Positions 7,141 to 12,299 of a stretch of DNA of 12,299 bases are shown in pieces (the stretch's first letter is position 1; the number at the start of each line of letters is the position of its first letter). The translations under genes were made by a program, and so were the position numbers. The DNA comes from JBHHZM01 sp046758065 (GTDB lineage: Bacteria > Pseudomonadota > Alphaproteobacteria > JAAXGF01), in contig JBHHZM010000092.1 of the NCBI GenBank assembly GCA_046758065.1, positions 1 to 12,299 on the forward strand, given 5' to 3'. The notes beneath the pieces are model-generated. The model was not told the origin of the DNA and did not search any database. It saw nothing but the letters and a program-made list of their open reading frames with translations.

Positions 7141-7152
7141 CCAGTCCACTGG
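7141..7152. repeat. CCAGT-CC-ACTGG inverted repeat, operator candidate
   Basis: A perfect five-base inverted repeat around two central bases, inside the AT-rich stretch and 30-41 bases upstream of the nucleoside hydrolase start. Size and position fit an operator for a dimeric repressor of that gene. No known consensus was matched. Confidence 0.35.
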
Positions 7153-7304
7153 AAAATCGTGAAATATCGGCAGAATCAACATGAAAAAACGAAAGTGCGA
7201 ACAACAATACTCGGGCGTTGCCAAGGTATGAAAAATATCCCAAACTCCGCGCGGGAATTTCCGGGGAGGGTCGTTCGCACGTCCGGGAGACGTCGGCATT
7301 CCAT

Positions 7305-7317
7305 CGGTTCCAAACCG
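7305..7317. repeat. CGGTT-CCA-AACCG inverted repeat
   Basis: Five-base arms separated by three bases, in the middle of the divergent control region. It could be an operator half-site pair. The short arms mean chance occurrence cannot be excluded. Confidence 0.25.
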
Positions 7318-7365
7318 GCGCCGTTCTCGGCGATCCATATGAGGTGATTGGGCGGCTAAGCAGAT

Positions 7366-7375
7366 GACCGCGGTC
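7366..7375. repeat. GACCGCGGTC perfect palindrome
   Basis: A ten-base perfect palindrome about 120 bases upstream of the glutamine-synthetase-like start. A possible protein-binding site, but GC-rich palindromes of this size are common in such genomes. Confidence 0.25.
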
Positions 7376-7405
7376 GGCGCTTGAACCGCCGTTCTTGCGG
7401 GGCCC

Positions 7406-7438
7406 TGGCGCCCGGCGGCATTGCGTCGCCGGGCGTCA
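7406..7438. repeat. Long inverted repeat (14-pair hairpin) upstream of the glutamine-synthetase-like gene
   Basis: CGCCCGGCG (7409-7417) and CGCCGGGCG (7427-7435) are perfect complements. The stem extends outward through a G-T wobble, G-C and T-A, and inward through a G-T wobble and C-G. This gives about 14 pairs around the five-base loop ATTGC. It ends 16 bases before the candidate -10 box at 7455-7460, so its right arm covers where a -35 box would be. There is no T tract on either side, so it is not a typical intrinsic terminator. It may be an operator or an RNA structure on a transcript starting further upstream. Confidence 0.65.
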
Positions 7439-7454
7439 TCGCTTCGAGGGACGA

Positions 7455-7460
7455 TAGAAT
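7455..7460 (+). promoter_or_regulatory. Candidate -10 box for the gamma-glutamylamide cassette
   Basis: TAGAAT matches TATAAT at five of six positions and lies 31 bases before the start codon, giving a short leader that includes the GAGAGG ribosome site. No good -35 box is present; the 7406-7438 inverted repeat occupies that place, which would suit activator- or repressor-dependent expression. Confidence 0.3.
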
Positions 7461-7491
7461 TAGAAACATTGAAAACCAGAGAGGCGACACC

Positions 7492-8856
7492 ATGAGCGGC
7501 AACCTCGATCTCAAGACGTTGGACAGTCTCGTCAAGTCGGGAGAGATCGACACCATCCTCGTCTGTTTCCCCGACATGCAGGGCCGGCTCATCGGCAAGC
7601 GCGTCACCGGTCACTACTTCATCGAGCACGGGGTGAAGGAGCTGCACGCCTGCGACTACCTGCTCACGGTCGACATGGATATGGAGCCGGTGCCCGGCTA
7701 CAAGGCCGCGTCATGGGCGCTGGGCTACGGCGACTTCGCCATCCACGCCGACCTTTCCACCCTGCGCCGCATTCCCTGGCTCGAAGCCACCGCTCTGGTC
7801 ATCGGCGATTGCGTCGATCACCACGGGGGGGACGTGGCGCACGCGCCGCGCACTGTTCTCAAGCGCCAGGTCGCCCGCGCGCGCGAGATGGGCTACGTTG
7901 CCAAGATGGCTTCGGAGCTCGAACTCTATGTCTTCAACGAACCGTACGAATCGGCGCGGGCCAAGGACTACAAAAACCTCGACACCGCCGGCTGGTACAT
8001 CGAAGACTACCACATTTTCCAAACCACCAAGGAAGAGGAGCTGATCCGCGCCATCCGCAACGGCCTCGACGGCGCCGGCATCCCGGTCGAGTTCTCCAAG
8101 GGCGAGTGGGGACCAGGTCAGGAGGAGATCAACCTGCGCTACGCCGAGGCGCTCGAAATGGCCGACCGTCACGCGATCTACAAGAACGGCGCCAAGGAGA
8201 TCGCACATTTACAAGGCAAATCGCTCACCTTCATGGCCAAATGGCGTTACGACCTCGCCGGCAACAGCTGCCATCTGCATTCGTCGCTGTGGGACGCCGA
8301 GACCGACGCGCCGCTGTTCGCCGACGAGGCCGACCCGATGGGCATGTCGAAGCTGTTCCGTCACTACCTCGCCGGTCAGCTCGCGCTCGCCCGCGAAATG
8401 ACGTTCTTCTTCGCGCCCTACATCAACTCGTACAAGCGCTTTCAGGCGGGATCGTTCGCGCCGACCAAGGCGGTGTGGAGCCGCGACAACCGGACCGCCG
8501 GTTTCCGCGTGCTCGGGCCGGGCGCCGGTACGCGCGTCGAGTGCCGCGTTCCCGGCGGCGACGTCAATCCCTATCTCGCTTTCGCCGCGACCCTCGCCGC
8601 CGGGCTCCACGGCATCGAGAACGAGCTCGAACTCGAACCCGTCTTCGAAGGCGACGCCTATGCCGGCGAAGGCATCCGCGAAATTCCCAAGACGCTGCGC
8701 GAAGCGCTCGAACTGCTTGATAACTCGACCGTTCTGCGCAAGGCTTTGGGCGACGACGTCGTCGACCACTATGTCCACACCGGGCGCTGGGAACAGGCGG
8801 AATACGACCGCCGCGTGACCGACTGGGAAGTGGTGCGCAACTTCGAGCGCGCCTGA
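7492..8856 (+). CDS. Glutamine synthetase family protein, probable gamma-glutamylamide (polyamine/amino alcohol) synthetase
   Basis: ATP-dependent ligation of glutamate to an amine, giving a gamma-glutamylamide, in the cytosol. The 454-residue product has the glutamine-synthetase catalytic fold: metal ligands in SELELY (Glu142, Glu144), WGPGQEEINL near 206-215 (Glu211/Glu212), the GNSCHLHSSLW block with His261 and His263, the NSYKRFQAG and SRDNRTAGFR blocks near 312-339, and TRVECR (Glu350, Arg352). The FDGSS-type ammonium-site motif of true GlnA is missing. No adenylylation-site tyrosine motif near the C-terminus was recognised. Both absences point to the PuuA/GlnT/IpuC group that use amines rather than ammonia. 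The frame is open further upstream, but ATG 7492 has GAGAGG at proper spacing and starts with a family-like N-terminus. It leads the cassette with aldehyde and alcohol dehydrogenase genes. Amine substrate unknown. Confidence 0.88.
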   Translation: MSGNLDLKTLDSLVKSGEIDTILVCFPDMQGRLIGKRVTGHYFIEHGVKELHACDYLLTVDMDMEPVPGYKAASWALGYGDFAIHADLSTLRRIPWLEATALVIGDCVDHHGGDVAHAPRTVLKRQVARAREMGYVAKMASELELYVFNEPYESARAKDYKNLDTAGWYIEDYHIFQTTKEEELIRAIRNGLDGAGIPVEFSKGEWGPGQEEINLRYAEALEMADRHAIYKNGAKEIAHLQGKSLTFMAKWRYDLAGNSCHLHSSLWDAETDAPLFADEADPMGMSKLFRHYLAGQLALAREMTFFFAPYINSYKRFQAGSFAPTKAVWSRDNRTAGFRVLGPGAGTRVECRVPGGDVNPYLAFAATLAAGLHGIENELELEPVFEGDAYAGEGIREIPKTLREALELLDNSTVLRKALGDDVVDHYVHTGRWEQAEYDRRVTDWEVVRNFERA

Positions 8857-8858
8857 TC

Positions 8859-8883
8859 GCGGTTCCGGCCGGCGACGGACCGC
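8859..8883 (+). repeat. Intercistronic hairpin between synthetase and aldehyde dehydrogenase genes
   Basis: GCGGTTCCG (8859-8867) pairs with CGGACCGC (8876-8883): eight pairs, one bulged T, eight-base loop. It starts two bases after the synthetase stop and is not followed by T residues. It could stabilise the upstream message or attenuate read-through, setting the ratio of synthetase to dehydrogenases. This role is inference. Confidence 0.4.
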
Positions 8884-8930
8884 CGCGCCCCGGGATGTCG
8901 CCGTTGCGTGACCGCGACAATCCGAACAAG

Positions 8931-8937
8931 GGAGGAG
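8931..8937 (+). promoter_or_regulatory. Strong ribosome binding site of the aldehyde dehydrogenase gene
   Basis: GGAGGAG lies two bases before ATG 8940 (core GGAGG four bases before). It supports ATG 8940 over the in-frame upstream ATG at 8895, which has no such site. Confidence 0.6.
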
Positions 8938-8939
8938 TC

Positions 8940-10331
<1,392 letters not shown>

Positions 10332-10345
10332 GGATTTCACGCATC

Positions 10346-11524
10346 ATGGCCATCGACCCCAAGACTCTTCGCGGCAACTGGAACTACCCCACCGCCGTCC
10401 GTTTCGGTCCCGGGCGCATCGCCGAGCTCGCCGACGCCTGCCGTGCGCTCGGCATGAAGCGGCCGCTGCTGGTCACCGATCCCGGACTCAAGGACCTGCC
10501 GATGGTTCGCGAAGCGGCCGCCGCCAACGCCGAGGCCGGTCTTCCGACCGAGATTTTCTCCGATATCAAGTCCAATCCGGTGGGCAGGAACGTCGATGAC
10601 GGCGTCGCCGCCTATCGCGAAGCCGGATGCGACGGCGTCATCGCGTTCGGCGGCGGCAGCGGACTCGACGCCGCCAAGGCGATCGCGCTGATGGTCGGTC
10701 AAAAACGGCCGATCTGGGACTTCGAGGATCGCGAGGACTGGTACACCCGGGTCGACGTCGCCGGCATGGCGCCCGTGGTCGCGGTGCCGACCACCGCCGG
10801 CACGGGCTCCGAAGTGGGGCGCGCTTCGGTCATTACCGACGAGACGACCCATACCAAGAAGATCATCTTCCACCCCAATATGCTGCCCGGGATCGTCATC
10901 GCCGACCCCGAATTGACGCTCGGCCTGCCGAAGCACATTACCGCCTGGACCGGCATGGACGCGCTCGCCCACAACCTCGAAGCCTACTGCGCGCCGGGCT
11001 TCCACCCGATGGCCGACGGCATCGCGCTCGAAGGCATGCGGCTGATTCGGGAGTGGCTGCCGCTCGCCGTCGAGGACGGCGCGAATCTCGCCGCCCGCGC
11101 CCACATGCTGGCGGCGGCGACCATGGGTTCGACCGCGTTCCAGAAGGGCCTCGGCGCGATCCACGCCCTGAGCCATCCGGTCGGGGCGGTGCACGACACC
11201 CACCACGGCCTGACCAACGCCGTGTTCATGCCTTATGTCCTCGCTTTCAACCGCCCGGCGATCGAGCAGCGCTTGACCGCGCTCGCCCGCTATCTCGATC
11301 TGGCCGATCCTTCGTTCGAGGCGGTCCAGCGCTGGGTGCTCGATCTGCGCAAACGGCTCGGCATCGCCCATACCCTGGCCGAACTCGGAGTCCGGGAAGA
11401 GCACGTCGAGCGGCTTACCCCGATGGCCGCGGCCGATCCTTCCTGCGGCGGCAACCCGATTCCCGTCGGCGAGCCCGAGTTGCGGGGGATGTTCCTCGCC
11501 GCAATCCGCGGCGAGTTGCAGTAG
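10346..11524 (+). CDS. Iron-containing (group III) alcohol dehydrogenase
   Basis: NAD(P)-dependent interconversion of an alcohol and an aldehyde in the cytosol. The 392-residue product has the family's GGGSGLDAAKA nucleotide loop, TTAGTGSEVGR, and a full metal site by alignment to FucO: Asp205 and His209 in GMDALAHNLEAY, His273 in IHALSHPVGA, and His287 in THHG. His277 matches the extra conserved active-site histidine. The usual two-domain length is present. An in-frame frame extends into the aldehyde dehydrogenase gene, but ATG 10346, with GAGGA upstream, gives a family-like start (NWNYPTAVRFGPGRI). The start is 14 bases after the aldehyde dehydrogenase stop, giving tight operon spacing. Beside a gamma-glutamylamide synthetase it most plausibly oxidises a gamma-glutamylated amino alcohol. 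A reductive, detoxifying direction is also possible. Confidence 0.93.
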   Translation: MAIDPKTLRGNWNYPTAVRFGPGRIAELADACRALGMKRPLLVTDPGLKDLPMVREAAAANAEAGLPTEIFSDIKSNPVGRNVDDGVAAYREAGCDGVIAFGGGSGLDAAKAIALMVGQKRPIWDFEDREDWYTRVDVAGMAPVVAVPTTAGTGSEVGRASVITDETTHTKKIIFHPNMLPGIVIADPELTLGLPKHITAWTGMDALAHNLEAYCAPGFHPMADGIALEGMRLIREWLPLAVEDGANLAARAHMLAAATMGSTAFQKGLGAIHALSHPVGAVHDTHHGLTNAVFMPYVLAFNRPAIEQRLTALARYLDLADPSFEAVQRWVLDLRKRLGIAHTLAELGVREEHVERLTPMAAADPSCGGNPIPVGEPELRGMFLAAIRGELQ

Positions 11525-11532
11525 AGAGCCCT

Positions 11533-12299
11533 TCAAGCGCCGTCGTCGTCGAGCGAGAGCAGCGAGGCGTTGCCGCCGGCGGCGGTGGTGTTGACGGTGT
11601 AGCTGCGCTCGGTCGCGAAGCGATAGAGATAGCGCGGCCCCCCCGCCTTGGGGCCGGTGCCCGATAGCCCTTCCCCGCCGAACGGCTGGACGCCGACCAC
11701 CGCGCCGATCATGTTGCGGTTGACGTAGGCGTTGCCGGCGCGCACCCGTCCCGCGACATACCGCGCCATTTCGTCGATCCGGCTGTGGATGCCCAGGGTA
11801 AGGCCGTAGCCGGTGGCGTTGATCGCCTCGATCACCGCATCGAGGCGGTCGGCCCTGAAGCGTACGAGGTGCAGGATCGGCCCGAAGACCTCGCGCTCGA
11901 GACGCGAGAGGCTGTCGATCTCGAACGCCGCGGGCGCGACGAAAACGCCGTGCGAACAGTCGGCGGGCAGCGTCACCCGGTGGATGAGGCGAAAGTCGCG
12001 CGCCATGCGTTTGGCATGCGCTTCGAGCGCCGCCTTGGCGTCCGCGTCGATCACCGGGCCGATGTCGGTTTCGAGCAGTCCCGGGTCGCCGACTTTTAGC
12101 TCGGCCATGGCGCCGGCAAGCATTTCGATCATTCGTGCGGCGATTTCTTCCTGAACGAACATCACGCGCAGCGCCGAACAGCGCTGTCCGGCGCTGCCGA
12201 AGGCCGAGGTCAGCGCATCGACGATCACCTGTTCGGGCAGCGCAGTCGAATCGACGATCATGGCGTTCTGCCCGCCGGTCTCGGCGATCAGCGGCACGA
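11533..12299 (-). CDS. putA: Bifunctional proline dehydrogenase/P5C dehydrogenase, C-terminal part (cut by window edge)
   Basis: Only the C-terminal 255 or so residues are in view; the gene continues past the right edge and its start is not seen. This part is the L-glutamate-gamma-semialdehyde (P5C) dehydrogenase half, which oxidises the product of proline oxidation to glutamate. Visible are PLIAETGGQNAMIVDS with the general-base Glu, the PutA-type catalytic segment SAGQRCSALR, EREVFGPIL, and GVQPFGGEGLSGTGPKAGG. The chain then passes almost directly to ERSYTVNTTAAGGNASLL and ends. E. coli PutA has a long insert between those two motifs, whereas Bradyrhizobium-type (short, type A) PutA does not, so this is a type A form. 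The stop lies eight bases from the stop of the convergent alcohol dehydrogenase gene. Confidence 0.95.
   Translation of the reverse strand, partial: VPLIAETGGQNAMIVDSTALPEQVIVDALTSAFGSAGQRCSALRVMFVQEEIAARMIEMLAGAMAELKVGDPGLLETDIGPVIDADAKAALEAHAKRMARDFRLIHRVTLPADCSHGVFVAPAAFEIDSLSRLEREVFGPILHLVRFRADRLDAVIEAINATGYGLTLGIHSRIDEMARYVAGRVRAGNAYVNRNMIGAVVGVQPFGGEGLSGTGPKAGGPRYLYRFATERSYTVNTTAAGGNASLLSLDDDGA

Larger units (their letters stand above)
7112..7491. promoter_or_regulatory. Divergent control region between nucleoside hydrolase and the gamma-glutamylamide cassette
   Basis: About 380 bases without a convincing gene. The left third is distinctly AT-rich: 51 G or C in 120 bases over 7121-7240, against clearly GC-rich flanks. 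It holds several inverted repeats, listed separately. A good -10 box lies near the right end. No convincing promoter for the nucleoside hydrolase gene was found. A 69-codon rightward open frame from ATG 7138 has no ribosome site and is probably chance. Confidence 0.6.

Noticed and set aside
7109..7243. Extended start of the nucleoside hydrolase at TTG 7243, giving a somewhat signal-peptide-like N-terminus
   Set aside because: TTG start with no properly spaced ribosome site. The family motif VDCDPG normally lies within the first ten or so residues, which fits the ATG at 7108 or 7111.
7138..7347. 69-codon rightward open frame in the divergent intergenic region
   Set aside because: No ribosome site, no recognisable features, and a composition that follows the local base content.
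7406..7425. Possible sigma54 (-24/-12) promoter, TGGCGC ... TTGCG
   Set aside because: The GG and GC elements are spaced four bases too far apart for sigma54, and the segment is better explained by the inverted repeat.
8895..8939. Earlier ATG of the aldehyde dehydrogenase at 8895
   Set aside because: GGAGGAG sits immediately before ATG 8940; the upstream 15 codons have no family similarity.
12295..12297. GTG as a start codon of the right-edge gene
   Set aside because: The sequence continues mid-domain in a P5C dehydrogenase, so the valine is internal and the gene runs off the edge.

Overview
The window is high-GC bacterial chromosome with tightly packed genes and very short intergenic gaps. 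Gene content points to an alphaproteobacterium, possibly Rhodospirillales-like. The evidence is a membrane-anchored J-domain protein of the TimB/Tim14 type, a short (type A) PutA, and the overall codon and base usage. The family-level assignment is inference. No mobile elements, CRISPR arrays, tRNAs or rRNAs were seen.

Left block (about 94-3738, all leftward): galU, a UDP-glucose 6-dehydrogenase gene and a phosphomannomutase/phosphoglucomutase gene form one probable operon. Together they turn hexose phosphates into UDP-glucose and UDP-glucuronate (and possibly mannose-1-phosphate), the precursors for surface polysaccharide. No polymerase or glycosyltransferase gene is in view.

Central-left block (3853-6081, leftward): a soluble von Willebrand factor A (VWA) protein gene is followed 14 bases later by the gene for a membrane-anchored J-domain protein. 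The pair is almost certainly co-transcribed and its function is not established. Upstream of it lies a glutathione S-transferase-family gene whose usual catalytic Cys/Ser position is Ala.

Centre (6185-7491): a leftward nucleoside hydrolase gene is followed by a roughly 380-base divergent control region. That region holds an AT-rich stretch (51 G+C in 120 bases over 7121-7240), several short palindromes and a 14-pair inverted repeat at 7406-7438.

Right block (7492-11524, rightward): a glutamine-synthetase-like gamma-glutamylamide synthetase, an aldehyde dehydrogenase and an iron-type alcohol dehydrogenase form a three-gene cassette. The reading I favour is degradation of an amine or amino alcohol through gamma-glutamylated intermediates: ligation to glutamate, oxidation of alcohol to aldehyde, then aldehyde to acid. 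This is the most interesting system in the window. The substrate is unknown and no gamma-glutamyl hydrolase is in view. The cassette converges, with an 8-base gap, on the 3' end of a putA gene that runs off the right edge.
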